DNA from: Inia geoffrensis
Taxonomy: Eukaryota > Chordata > Mammalia > Artiodactyla > Iniidae
Assembly: GCA_036417435.1 (NCBI GenBank)
Contig: CM070902.1
Location: forward strand, 139,737,886-139,801,885
Reading direction: 5' to 3'
DNA length: 64,000 nucleotides
The translations under genes and the position numbers were made by a program. The notes below the pieces were generated by a model. The model saw nothing but the letters and a program-made list of their open reading frames with translations, was not told where the DNA came from and searched no databases. Below, one piece after another: positions 12,356 through 24,250 of this stretch. Numbering within the stretch: position 1 is the first letter of the stretch; each line of letters opens with the position of its first letter.

Positions 12356-13019
12356 ATTTATAGAAATATCACCACTTAAAAGAAAATGTCCCTTAAGTCA
12401 GGATACATTGTTAAATGGAGAAAAGAATGGCTAGTAATTAATGCTCTTTTTTTATAAAGCCAACTTACTTTTCCATTAAATTTCAGAAATGTGTAAACCA
12501 GGGAGTCAAGAAAAATACCTTTAGAGATTTGGGTTAAAAATACATTAGCAATCTGGGTCAGCATCCACCTCCCAACTCCTCTATTCCCCAAGTGCTGGCC
12601 ACCCTGTGGTCTGACACCATTGAAGCACTTAGATCTCTTAGCATCAAGCATCATGAGCACTGTACTCCAACTTAAATAGTACACACTCCAAAGAAAACAT
12701 TCTGAGTTACTGAATGTCAAGGATATTTTTTCAACCAGAATTGTTTCACAATAGAGGTAGATTAAGAGGAGGGATGGAAAAAAGACTCCAAAAATTTTAA
12801 AGTGCCAAAACTTACTTTTCAATTTGTCAAAGATTAACCACAAATAAATAGAGAAAAAGAGAGAATGTTATAATCATGGCTGCAGGAAAACTGACTGCTG
12901 GACATGAATACTGCCTTTTCCTCCTGATGCAATGGATCCTGCCCACAGAAAAATAAATTCCATCACATATTATAGGTACACATACACACACACTCTTATA
13001 TATTCAGGATATACAAGGA
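12356..13019. other. Unique sequence
   Basis: Nothing recognised. A 155-codon open frame on the minus strand (12376-12843) has no domain, no splice context and no CpG or codon bias I can see. I treat it as a chance frame. Confidence 0.4.
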
Positions 13020-13960
13020 ACACCCACCAGTCAATAAGAGAAAATGGGGAAAATATGGCAAACTTTCATAGAAGAGAAAGCATGAAAGGCTAATAGTCAT
13101 ATGATAATATATCTTTAACCTCATTAATAATCAGGAAAATGAAAATTAAAATCACAATAAGGTAAATTATACTAAACATAAATTACATCTCAATTTTAAA
13201 AACACACAGTAAGATATGATTGCACACCCACCAAATAGGCAAAAATATTTGAAATCTGATCACACTAAGGTCATTAAGCCAAATGCAACTGCACATACCA
13301 GTGTAGTCTATCCTGGTACAGCCACTCTGGCAAAGAGTTGTCATCACCTAGTAAAATTAAATATGCATATACTCTATGACCCAGCTATTCCACTCCTAGG
13401 TTTATACATTTAGAGAAACTCTAGCATATATACAACAGGAACTATGTCCATACCAGTCTTCCTCATGATTGTGAAAAGTTACACAAACAACACAAGTGTC
13501 CAGCAGCAGCAGCAAAGATAATTAAATGTGGCATATTCTTACAATGCAATGCTATACAGCAGTAAATAAAATATAGCTTCATGAATAAACATGGATGAAT
13601 CTCAAAAAAAATCTTGAGTAAAGCAGCAAGGTACAGAAGAATACAAGTGATATGATTCTATTTATTGAGCCAAAGCAGCTAAAATTAAACAATATATTGT
13701 TTGGAGATAAACATACATAAGACAAGGGAATGACTTTGAAAATGAAGGATGATGGTAACCACAGGAGGCAGAGAGGGTGAAGAAGATGCAATCAAGGAAG
13801 GGTACCCAGGGTTTTCTAAGGTACCGAAAACGTGACATGCCACTTCTTAAGCTATGTAGTAGGTACCAGTGTTCATTTTATCACTTTTCTTTAAATTATA
13901 CACATATTCTATTATATGTATGTGTATGATGTATCTCTCATTTAAAAAAGTAAAATAAAA
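13020..13960 (+). mobile_element. Old L1M 3' end
   Basis: A heavily diverged ORF2 terminus and 3' UTR: 'ctatgacccagctattccac', 'tgtccagcagcagcagcaaa', 'catggatgaatctcaaaaaa' and 'gatggtaaccacaggaggca', then a low-complexity 3' region. The order agrees with an L1M copy in sense orientation. Both ends are indistinct. Confidence 0.65.
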
Positions 13961-14090
13961 GCCAAATGCTATTTTTTAAAAGAACAACTTTGAGGTTTCA
14001 GTTTCAAGGTAGTTCATAGCCTGGTTCTCCCACCTGAATCCCTAATGAAGTGAAAGCACCAAAAAATAAAATAGAAGAATTCTTAAGATT

Positions 14091-14404
14091 AAAAAGAGTT
14101 TATTGGACACAGACCTAGAGAACAAACGTATGGACACCAAGGTGGGAACGGGGGGAGGGTGGGAGGGATGAACTGGGAGATTGGGATTGACTTATACACA
14201 CTAATATGTATCAAATAAATAACTAATGAGAACCTGCTGTATAGCACAGGGAACTCTACTCAATGCTCTGTGGTGACCTAAATGGGAAAGAAATCCAAAA
14301 CAGAGGGGATATATGTATACATATGGCTGATTCAGTTTGCTGTACAGTAGAAACTAACACAACATTGTAAAACAACTATACCCCAAAACATTTCTTATTA
14401 ATGA

Positions 14405-14453
<49 letters not shown>

Positions 14454-14763
14454 GAAAATTTTACAAAGCCACCAAGAGGTTTCTGATCAACCAAGTCATG
14501 AGTTTAAAAGGCAGAAGGGTGTGACATATACACACTACTGTATATAAAATAGATAACTAATAAGAACCTACTGTATAGCACAGGAAACTCTACTCAATAC
14601 TCCGTAATAGCCTATACGGGAAAAGAATCTAAAAAGAGAGTGGATATATGTATATGTATAACTGATACTTTGCTGTACATCTGAAACTAACACAAGATTG
14701 TAAATCAACTCTACTCCAATAAACATTAAAAAAAAAAAGAAGAAAAGAAAAGAAAAAGAGTTT
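14091..14763 (+). mobile_element. Composite L1: two 3' UTRs in one target duplication
   Basis: An 11-bp repeat, 'aaaaagagttt', lies at 14091-14101 and 14753-14763. Inside, in the same orientation, are a first L1 3' UTR (to about 14386) that ends 'actataccccaaaacat' with no AATAAA and no poly-A, then a (TA)n run and about 75 bp of other sequence. A second L1 3' UTR (about 14522-14730) follows, ending with AATAAA and an A-rich tail. The single outer duplication suggests one retrotransposition event, with read-through from the first L1 to the signal of the second. Confidence 0.65.
14406..14452. repeat. (TA)n/(CA)n microsatellite
   Basis: Nearly pure TA dinucleotides ending in a short CA run, between the two L1 3' UTR copies. 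Confidence 0.95.
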
Positions 14764-15529
14764 GCTGGAAGAGAACTTTAAATGCACAAGAGATTGCAAC
14801 AAAATTCTGGAAAATGAAACAGGAGATGGGAATGTGGTGACAGATGAAACAGTGAGAGGAGAGCTGCCACCCATGGGCCACCAAGGAGACAATCTGCTCA
14901 AGAGAAGCCCAGGGAGGCTCCAGGCTCAGAGTCAACAGGTATCACAGAGCGGGGAGGATGACACGGGGCAGCAAACAGGGGGATAAAGTGATGACGGTTA
15001 GCACGCCACCCCCCCCCGCCTCCCCACCCTCTAACAGAGCCTTCAGGCAGCATGGCCGAGTATAATGACAAACATCTGGGGGTTCATCTCTAAAGGAACA
15101 GAACCAATCGTGGAAGCAGGGAATGAGAGATGGCTTGTGGAGGTTTCCAATGTGAATCTTGGTTCCTCAGAGTAAATCCTCCTCATCAGGGCATTTTCAG
15201 GGTGAAGCAAAGCTGGCCAGTGGACCGCTCAGTAGCCCTGCCCCCCACTCCCACACACATGTACAAACTGAGCTCTGTTTATAGTTCCTGCTCAAGGGAG
15301 AGGTGGCAGAGGCTGGGGGGCAGGTGGGTGGGTGGACTCTACATATAGACGTGGCTGCCTTAATACCCCTGAAAATCATCTAAATTGCTCTGTCTTGGGT
15401 ACAGCTGCCAACTCCTCTAGGATTTTGCTCTTGGTAACATGAAAGTATTCATTGGTGGAAATAAGAAAATCATGAAAGAGTGCTTTCAGAAGTAATCAAT
15501 TAATAGAAATGTCCACTAGGCAACTGAAG
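14764..15529. other. Unique sequence
   Basis: No gene or repeat recognised. Moderately GC-rich around 15.0-15.35 kb, with a short C run at 15010-15018. Confidence 0.45.
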
Positions 15530-15960
15530 ATTCATTCATTTATCCGACAATATTTACTGAGCCCATATCTGGCTACCTACTGTGTGCCAGACACTTGAAC
15601 AAAAAAAGATAAAGATCCCTGCCCCTAGGGCTTCCCTGGTGGCGCAGTGGTTGAGAGTCCGTCTGCCGATGCAGGGGACATGGGTTCGTGCCCCGGTCCA
15701 GGATGATCCCACATGGCCGCGGAGCGGCTGGGCCCGTGAGCCATGGCCGCTTAGTCTGCGCGTCTGGAGCCTGTGCTCCACAATGGGAGAGGCCACAACA
15801 GTGAGACGCCGGTGTACCGCAAAAAAAGAAAAAAGATCCCTGACCTTGTGAAGCTTACATTCAAGTAGGGATACAATACAAACAAGAAACAATAAATACA
15901 GTATCTACAAGTATGTAAAAACTGCTTTGGAAAAAAAAGATGTAAGATAAAAAGAAAAAG
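15530..15960 (-). mobile_element. L2 3' end, antisense, interrupted by SINE
   Basis: 'gattcattcatttatccgac', 'tactgtgtgccagacacttg' and, after the SINE, 'gatccctgaccttgtgaagc' and 'ttacattcaagtagggatac' form the reverse complement of the L2 3' terminus. A-rich low-complexity sequence follows to about 15960. Confidence 0.7.
15611..15842 (+). mobile_element. CHR-type SINE, poly-A subtype
   Basis: The head starts at about 15628 ('gggcttccctggtggcgcag'), the body runs through 'cggctgggcccgtgagccat', and the element ends 'gtaccgc' plus an A-rich tail. The target duplication 'aaagatccctg' at 15611-15621 and 15832-15842 is part of the host L2. Confidence 0.9.
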
Positions 15961-16194
15961 AAAAATCTAAAAAAGAAAAAAACTCAAATACTAATTGAAG
16001 CTAAGAGAAGAGATGAGCTCCCCAGGAAGTAGACTACCTGATTAATGCCCTTTCCACTTCTAAAACTCTACCACTCCAAATCAAGGAATTTGACACATAT
16101 AACCTCAACCTTCTTGTTTAAGCAGAAGGTACTATCAATGCATCACATTATTGTTGTGACTTAAAGAAATAACAGAGACCCATCACCAGGGAAC

Positions 16195-16300
16195 TGTCCT
16201 CTTACAGATGAGAAAATGGAGGACCACAGAATTTAAGTAAGATCACCTTAGAGCACAAGAGAACTAGGGGCAGATGGCAGTTCCAGAACTCTCTAGCTTC
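16195..16300 (-). mobile_element. MIR fragment, antisense
   Basis: 'cttacagatgagaaaatgga' with 'aatttaagtaagatcacctt' is the reverse MIR core (…cccattttacagatgaggaaac…ttaagtaacttgcccaagg…). Confidence 0.6.
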
Positions 16301-16404
16301 TTGTAACTTTTAAGAGCAGAAGCCCTTTCAGTCACTTCAAAAGTACTTCAAACCCTCTTGGAGGCAATGAAAAATATTTTTATTACACAAATAGTTTAGC
16401 CATA

Positions 16405-16530
16405 TAATGGCAATAATAAAAATAGCAAACACTTAATAGAGAATTTACTTGTGCCAGACACTCTTCTAAATCCTTGTCATGAGTAAGAAACTCACTTAAT
16501 CCTCACAACAACCCTGTGAGGCAGTCAGAC
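16405..16530 (-). mobile_element. MIR fragment, antisense
   Basis: 'aacacttaatagagaattta', 'ttgtgccagacactcttcta' and 'cttaatcctcacaacaaccc' match the start of MIR read in reverse. Confidence 0.75.
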
Positions 16531-18556
16531 TTCAGAGTGAGTGGTTTTAATGCCACGCCACCCCTTCAATTATTTATGCATACCTTCACAGAGCATAATC
16601 CTTATCACTAATTAGGAAACTGAGGTCTAGATTTTTCATCTGGACTTGGCAGAATTAGATCATATTTGTATGTCAAAAATGCAACCATTTAAGCTTCATT
16701 TGAAGTAAATGTGTTTTAGAAGTAAAGGAAATTTGAAACTATATAATATAATCAGTATTATGCTAAAAAAAGTGGTATTTCAGTAATTCAATAAAGGGTC
16801 CTCAAAGGTATGTTTTCAACTAAATAGTCTTCAGAGAAAGACACTATTTCAAGACCCTAAGTAAAGTTTTTAAAAAATGAAATTCTAGTAAGGCAGATCT
16901 TTTTTTATGTTTCACTTGAACAAACCTTATGCTTTGATTTTCACAGAAGGGAAAGGAAGAGAGAAATACAATGAAAAAAAGTTCTTTCCCCTAGTATTTT
17001 TCTAAGCATTTAAAATTTTAGATTAGATTTTAGAAAAATCAGAATCATGAGGCTTACCAGTAACATATGATAACACGATAATAAAATACAATAAAATTTT
17101 AAAAAACAAAGTTTCCCTTTCTCAACACACCAAATATAGATTGTGTAAATTCAATTATAAAATAAAGTGTTACTATGTATCTAAAGTTGATGATCTTTCT
17201 TTTTGCCTTCAGTTCACTAGGTTCATTTTCATTTCAATGGACTTTCCTATTAAAGAGTTTTGACTATATGTCACATACAATTACAATTCACTCCATGGAT
17301 CTGTCCACATTCTTTAGTTGTACTGGAATTTCATCATATAGAATAACAGTTGAATACATGGATCATTGGCTACAGCTCACAACCACTTTAGAGATGACGT
17401 AATCTGCATTACACAGTAGGTATGTCTACACTGTTTGTATGCATGGATCTCAAAGCAACTTCTAAACCTTCACTGGTAAAATTGCCCCTCTCCTAACAAA
17501 CTCCTTGTCTTTTTTCTGTGAGGGAAGAGAATTAATCTTCCTTACTGGAGCAAAGTTGGAGAGGCCAGGCTCCCAACTTTGATACATCAGTATATTCAGA
17601 TAAGACACAAAGAGGAAAACAGCATATGTTGGCTCCTATATTCAACATTCTTTTCTCATCCTTAGGAGCATCCCGCTTCATTGTGCCATATTTTTAAACA
17701 TACAATCCCTCTGACCCTCAGCATATTTCAAAACCTCCACTGGCATACTACATATTTCTTTCTCCTTATTCTTACCACCACGGAGGGCCCAACATGAAGC
17801 TATTTTTGAATGGCCTAGTCACAGCTATTATCTGAGTGCCAAATGGGTGCAAGACAATGTGACGGCACTGTAAAGAATATAAACAAAAGTAGTAGAATCC
17901 ATGTCTTCAAACAGCTTTTAAAACTAGTAGGATTAGATAACCGTACCAGTCACTGTAGCCACAAGGTAGAATGAGAGCCAGAATTGAGGTGTTGTAGACG
18001 TTTAAGGGGGAGGAGGGACTCTGAGCTTTGCTGCAGCCAACATGTGGAGGGAAACATGATCTGTTATAAGATTCAGTGTCCCTGGGGTAAAAATAAACCG
18101 GTTGCTCAGAGAAAGAACAACTATTTTTGCTACTGAGATCAGAAAGCAATTCAACCGATGGTTCCTAAGAGAAGGTTCTGTTAAATGTAATAAAAATCCT
18201 ACGGATATTTTTTTTTTTACAATAAACAAGGGTAAGTTTGAGGAGGGCTGAGAAGCTCTAATGAAAACCAAGCAATCTAACAATGACAAGACGCAGAAGA
18301 GCAGGCCTCAGCTCTACCATGACTGCAAACTCCACACGTGCAGAAAATCGTGAAACATGACTGACATTGAGAATAACTGCATTTCTCTGGACAGAATGAG
18401 ATGTGGTCTAAATAGTAAAAAAAACACTGTGTTATTTAACTGAATTCATTTATCCTTATACAAACAGAATCACAAAGACATTTTGATGTCAACATTTGAC
18501 ATTTCATGTAAATAGAAAGTAGGTCATCAGTTGAAACAGACAAAAGTGACATACCT
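16531..18556. other. Unique AT-rich sequence
   Basis: No gene or confident repeat. A weak antisense L2-like stretch may exist around 17.83-17.93 kb ('ctgagtgccaaatgggtgca'). The rest is intron-like. Confidence 0.4.
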
Positions 18557-18787
18557 AAGAATTACTTTTTTTTTTTTTTTTTTTTTTGCAGTACATGGGC
18601 CTCTCACTGTTGTGACCTCTCCCGTTGTGGAGCACAGGCTCCGGACGCGCAGGCTCAGCAGCCATGGCTCACGGGCCCAGCCGCTCCGCAGCAGGTGGGA
18701 TCCTCCCGGACCGGGGCACGAACCCATGTCTCCTGCATCGGCAGGCGGATTCTCAACCACCGTTCCACCAGGGAAGCCCAGAATTAC
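18557..18787 (-). mobile_element. CHR-type SINE, poly-A subtype
   Basis: Starts (plus strand) with a T22 run, followed by the reverse of the element end, 'gcagtacatgggcctctcac', and finishes in the reversed head 'ccaccagggaagccc'. The target duplication 'agaattact' lies at 18557-18565 and 18779-18787. Confidence 0.92.
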
Positions 18788-18861
18788 TATTTTTAAAACA
18801 AAGCTCCTAAAAATATCTCATCTAATATGCACTTGATTCTACAAAGTTTTTTGTACCACTT

Positions 18862-19235
18862 AAATTTATATCAGCGGGCTTCCCTGGGGGGCGCAGTGTT
18901 TAAGAACCCGCCTGCCAATGCAGGGGACATGGGTTCAAGCCCTGGGCCGGGAAGATCCCACATGCCAAGGAGCAACTAAGCCTGTGTGTCACAGCTACTA
19001 AGCCTGCACTCTAGAGCCCGTGAGCCACAACTACTGAGCCCGTGTGCCACAACTACTGAAGCCTACGCGCCTAGAGCGCGTGCTCCGCAACAAGAGAAGC
19101 CACCGCAATGAGAAGCCTACACACCGCAATGAAGAGTAGCCCCCGCTCGCCACAACTAGAGAAAGCCCACGTGAGGCAACAAAGACCCAACGCAGCCAAA
19201 AATAAATAAATAAATTTTTTAAAAATTTATATCAG
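18862..19235 (+). mobile_element. CHR-type SINE, AATAAA-tail subtype
   Basis: Head at about 18876 ('gggcttccctggggggcgca'), repeated 'cacaactactgag' units, 'cgcaatgaagagtagccccc' and an (AATA)n tail. The perfect 13-bp target duplication 'aaatttatatcag' is at 18862-18874 and 19223-19235. Confidence 0.93.
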
Positions 19236-20120
19236 CATAGGTTCACAGTTTTCCCACTTTATAAGAACTGACAGGATCGTTTGAGGGAAGGATGACACTT
19301 TGTCAAGTTTAAAATTGGGGTAGAATTTCTGCTGGAAGCTACACAGGGCAAATACGATAATCACAGATATCCCCTTAATTATTTGGCGATCTTAATTTAA
19401 AAGACTTTTGTTATAAAGGAATCTAGTTCTTCATCCAATCACTGAAAGCAAAAGCTTCCTCCTAAAAAAGAAATTTCTTTAGACGACAGAATCTAATAAT
19501 GATTGGTGGAAAGAGGTAAATTCTTTTTCCCTAACCAGTGACCTGCTCATTGCTCAACGGTGAACACTACACAGTCTTCTGAGGCAGGGTTTGCATACAT
19601 TGATTGGAAATAAAAGCATTACTCGATCATATCAGCTCAAATTCCAGTGATTAGTCCCAAGCCATTAATGACATCAACTCCTGGTTTCCAAATGGACCAA
19701 CTATTAAAATTTATGAATGACTGACAAAAAAAATTCCAATTCTTTTGCAAAGATTCATACACCTGGAAATGAATAACTCATCAAGAGGCAGAGTGGACGG
19801 GGTCAGTGTACAAATATTTACTCATGAACTTGGCTCCTACATTGCATCATTTTTCACTTAGTTTTACAGTCTGTGATTATATGTACCATTTACCTAAAAA
19901 CTATCAATTAAGACAAAGTTCATAGAAAACAAAGAACATATAAATTTAAAATGTGATGAGTCCTTCTATTTATGTACTGATCTGTAACATTCTAAGTATT
20001 CCATACATCTCATTCATATAGTGAACACCATAGTGGCATTATTTATTTAGCCCTCATCTCATTCTACAAGGAATCTGAGATAGCTTATGAGAAATGCATG
20101 TATTAAGGAAGGAAATTAAT
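19236..20120. other. Unique sequence
   Basis: No gene or repeat recognised. AT-rich, intron-like. Confidence 0.45.
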
Positions 20121-20135
20121 AATCATGACCAAGGA

Positions 20136-20240
20136 GTGCTCACTTGGGCTATACACACACTAAAACTGGAACGATAGAGAGATTAGCCTGGCCCCTGCAC
20201 AGGGATGCCATGCAAATTCGTGAACCACTGCATATTTTTA
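20136..20240 (+). pseudogene. U6 snRNA retropseudogene
   Basis: Aligns along nearly the whole length of U6 snRNA: 'gtgctcac' at the 5' end, then 'actaaaactggaacgata', 'gattagcctggcccctgcac', 'ggatgccatgcaaattcgtg' and the 3' end 'catattttta'. Substitutions and small deletions in the 5' stem-loop and the ACAGAGA-box region show that it is not functional. A perfect 15-bp target duplication, 'aatcatgaccaagga', at 20121-20135 and 20244-20258 shows that it was inserted by reverse transcription (L1 machinery). It therefore lacks the upstream snRNA promoter. Confidence 0.95.
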
Positions 20241-20258
20241 AAAAATCATGACCAAGGA

Positions 20259-20779
20259 AAAAAATCATAAATTAGAGAAGAAAATGAAGACTGTGGCTGG
20301 TATAAGAGATATTGGAATAGCACTCAAATTTGGAAACCTATTTGAGTCCTACACAGTTACTACAGTTAAGCAGAGAATTCGAGTCTGTGCTTCCTAACAG
20401 CCAAGGTGAAAATGTCAGTGTGATTAGTTATATGATTTTCTATAAGGAACAAACATCTACACTCCTTCAGGGAAGCAAAGCTGTTTCTTATCACTTGCTG
20501 TGAAACAGCTGCTCTAGGAGACTCTGAAAGATGTGATGGAAAAATTTCCCAATAGCATTTCAATGGCAAATAAGGTCACAAGGCTGGTTTTTTTATGTTG
20601 TCCCAGATTAAAACTGAATTCTACAATGGAGTCAAGATAATATGGCCAAGGCGCCCAATTTTTCAAGCAACATGGTGGACTGAACTGAGAATAAAGAGCT
20701 GAAAGTCCAACAATGTAGTTTAAGAGATTATTAGCACTAAAGTGCAAGAACAAAAATTAAAATAAATAGCCAAAATTAT
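20259..20779. other. Unique sequence
   Basis: Nothing recognised beyond AT-rich intron-like DNA. Confidence 0.45.
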
Positions 20780-22195
20780 GATGCTTCTAAGCTTCCATCC
20801 TTACCGCCTTTCTCTCTTTGAACAAGTAAGTCCCTGCCCAGTGTCATCTATTCCACAACTGAAACCACTTAATTATCTCTCCAATCTACATCTTCTAACC
20901 CAGAGCTAAAGCCTCCTTTTCATGTACATATCTGACACTTTTACCTCAAGGTCCTACCAGCACCATTAACTCCACAAGTCCCAAACTAACCTAAGTTATC
21001 TGTCCTCTCAAACACATTTTTCCCTCTGCCATCCTCAGCTTGTCATAGAAATCCTATCCTCTCAGTCACCTGGGCTTACATCCTTGGAATCATTTTTTTT
21101 CCTTCCTCTCCATAACTGCCCCCATCTGATCAGCAGTCTGCCTTACTATTCTCCCTGTATGACTGGCCCACGTTCTCTACTCCAGCCCCAGGGCCACCTT
21201 CCTGGGTCAGATCCCCAGTACCTCAGGGCCATCACAATAGCCTCCTGAATTACTGTATTCTCTCTCCCCACTCCAATTTCTCATATACACTACTGCAAGA
21301 ATAATATTTCCAAGGTTGTGACTATGTCAGTCTACTAAAAAAAAAACCTGTAGCAGGTTCCCTCTGCTTACCTGAAGCAAACCAGTCTACCTAAGCCCCC
21401 AGTGGCTTTCTCTCTTATACACCCTATGCTCCAGCCAGTCCATAAACTCATAAGTCTAGCCACTCCCAAAGTAAGCTCGATCTTTCCTCTTGTTCACAGT
21501 AGTATGGCCCTGAGATGCCCTCCCCTTCACCTCTACATATTTAAAGACCAAGTTTAAATGCCACCTCATTCAGGAAGCCTTCCATAATTCTCTCTGTAAG
21601 AAGTACCACTTCCTCCTGCCGCCTCCCCCCTGCACTTGTCTAGGGCTGTAATCCCAGAGGAATGACCATATCCTACCGTCAGCCTCTTGCTGTCTAGCCT
21701 ATGCTTGAGACCGCTCCACAATCGCCATCCTAAACACACACTCGGTCCTGGCAGCACACGGCTCACCGTCACCCCTCAGGTTCCCTCCACAGCACTTTGT
21801 TCATACGTGAATCACTGCACACGTTGATCCTACTGTAGTTCGCTGTTTACACGTCTACCTCCTCCAGGGCAAGGATCAAATCTTATTTATCTCTGCAATC
21901 TAACGTAGTCAGCTCTCCGCACACCATCCGAGCTTAATTCCCTGCAGAATGGGTCTTTTCTTGCTTATTTATTGTGTCTCTCCCACGAGAATGTCCACTC
22001 AGTGAGAACACAGACTTTGCTTGCTTTGATCTCCACTATTTTCCCAGCATCTAAAACAGTGCCTGGCACATACTAGGTGATCAAAAGCATAGGATGAATT
22101 GATAAATTGATGCATGATTCTCACTGTCTAGCCCAGTCCTGGCACACCATAGTGCCAAAAAAAAAAAAAAGTTTGCTGAATGAATTCTGTCTTGT
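20780..22195 (+). mobile_element. L2 LINE, 3' portion
   Basis: A long diverged L2 in sense orientation. Landmarks are 'agtggctttctctcttatac', 'aagtttaaatgccacctcat', 'ttcaggaagccttccataat', 'acagcactttgttcatacgt', 'tccagggcaaggatcaaatc', 'ttatttatctctgcaatcta' and 'acagtgcctggcacatacta'. No intact reading frame remains. A second 3'-end-like block at 21.95-22.19 kb may be a separate L2 copy. Confidence 0.75.
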
Positions 22196-22449
22196 GTAAA
22201 AGTTATTTTTATACATATTTTACAAGCTCTAACAGTTAGTGATCTTGATATCCTACTCTGGTACCTAGCGTAATGCTTTATACATAGGAGGTCCTTGATA
22301 GATTTCTATTAAATTGAACAGGTAGTTCAATAAATTAATACCTTACTCGAGCTTTTATCTTCTAAATCTGAATTTGTCTCATCTCATCAATAAAGAGGAA
22401 TCTGTATTACTTCTTATGACACAGGATGCCTCCCTCCCAGGGGGAAGGC

Positions 22450-22590
22450 AGCACTGCAGAGTGAAGATTACCAGCGGTGCTGTCAGAGAGGTCTGGGTTC
22501 GGGTCCCAGCTCTGGCACTGCTCAGGTGTGTGATTTTGAGCACACTATAACCTCCCTTCAGCTTCCTCCTTAGAAGACTAGGAGGACCTC
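22450..22590 (+). mobile_element. MIR SINE
   Basis: 'gaggtctgggttcgggtccc', 'agctctggcactgctcaggt' and 'gtgattttgagcacactata' are the MIR core in sense orientation. Confidence 0.75.
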
Positions 22591-23842
22591 TCAGGCAGAG
22601 CAGTCTCTTTACTTCACAGCTAAATGAAGAGCCAGTCCTAAATCCTTTATTACCCCTTCTTTACCAGCCTTAAATCGTTCTAACTCATGTTAGACTATTT
22701 TAATATATGTTGCCTGAACTTGAGTGGGTCATTATTTAAAATAGTAGTGGATTATGTTTACAAGGCATTAATTCTCCATTAACTTTTCATGACCTTACAG
22801 CCCTTCAGCACTCATCCAGAAATCACAGGTGACTTGAGCACATGACTGCCATCATTCCTAAGACTTTCTGGAGTCACAGCAACATAGTGGCCCAAGGTGG
22901 CACTACCTCCTCACACAGAAGGGCAACTCTCTTTCCCTCACAGGAAACAGGACAACAATCTGATAAGTGATGGGTACAAGAACTAGACCCATCAAATACA
23001 TTACACAGTGACATGACCCTGGCTTAAGATGGGACGATTTATTTTTAAAAATAATAATAAAGGTCTTAATGCTAATGTAAGTGCATCTCGATCAAAACGC
23101 ATTCAAATCCCTCTAGAGGACAATTCCAACGGGACGTAGGGAGTGCTTAGCCAGGACTCACACAGACGAATGTCACTGATCAGGTATGAGGTTATGACTC
23201 AGTCACAGACAGGATTCACTGAGATTCACACAGATGGGCGGAGAACACAGTGGGTCTTCTGCACAAACATTAAGCGGTCTTTTTCTAAGAGCCTTATTTA
23301 ATAAAAAGCAGTGACCTGCCAAGGAAGATAATAGCATAGAACCAATCTTTAAAAGACAGAATTCAAAAGATCATTCTCTCACAAATCTTGATATTACTGC
23401 CTGGCACAGAAAATATTTGCATAAGGAGGTACAAAAATATTTTTGCATAAGTAAATACTGTCAGCATGGAAGCAATATGAAAATGTAAGACTTTACTGTC
23501 AAGTAGTAAACCAAACAAAAAGCAACTGAAAGCCAAATCTCTGTTGCTCATGTGAAAACAAGAACACTTGAGAATAAAAGGTCAATAGGACTTTGTTGGC
23601 CGCATAGCTAAGGCTGGCCACCTTGTGAGCTGACAGAGCTGTCCACTATTCTGAGAGCACCTACACCATGTTGAGTGTCTGAATGCGTTTTCTCAAAAGT
23701 CAACAAGCGAAAAGCACAGTGCTAATGGTGACCTGAATGAAGCTGTGACAAATGTCCTGCTTGAAGATAATCTTCAATAGCAGCAGTTATTGGTTCAGTA
23801 CCACCAAAAGTGTTCCCAGAGATTAAAAGGCACAGGTGTAGC
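22591..23842. other. Unique sequence
   Basis: No gene, RNA or repeat recognised. Intron-like, with average GC. Confidence 0.45.
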
Positions 23843-23851
23843 TGTGCTATT

Positions 23852-23886
<35 letters not shown>

Positions 23887-24250
23887 TTTTTGGCTGCATT
23901 GGGTCTTCACTGCACACGCAGGCTTTCTCTAGTTGTGGTGAGCAGGGGCTACTCTTTGTTATGGTGCACAGGCTTCTCATTGTGGTGGCTTCTCTTGTTG
24001 CGGAGCACAGGATCTCAGCGCGCGGGCTTCAGTAGTTGTGGCATGCAGGCTTCAGTAGTTGTGGCATGCAGACTTCAGTAGTTGTGGCTCACGGGCTCTA
24101 GAGCACAGGCTCAGTAACTGTGGCGAACGGGCTTAGTTGTTCCGCGGCATGTGGGATCTTCCCGGCCCAAGGCTCAAACCCGTGTCCCCTGCACTGATAG
24201 GCAGATTCTTAACCACTGCGCCACCAGGGAAGCCCAGATGTGTTATTTTA
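23843..24250 (-). mobile_element. CHR-type SINE, AATAAA-tail subtype
   Basis: A (TTTA)n run (reverse tail, about 23853-23889), then 'tttggctgcattgggtcttc', reversed body units 'cagtagttgtgg' and the reversed head ending 'ccaccagggaagccc'. The target duplication is 'tgtgctatttta' (23843) / 'tgtgttatttta' (24239), differing at one base. Confidence 0.92.

Noticed and set aside
12376..12843. 155-codon minus-strand frame
   Set aside because: Hydrophobic, low-complexity peptide from AT-rich DNA with no recognisable family. Treated as chance.
14400..14452. Long alternating TA tract considered as an origin or regulatory element
   Set aside because: It is an ordinary TA microsatellite between L1 3' ends. 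No other signal.
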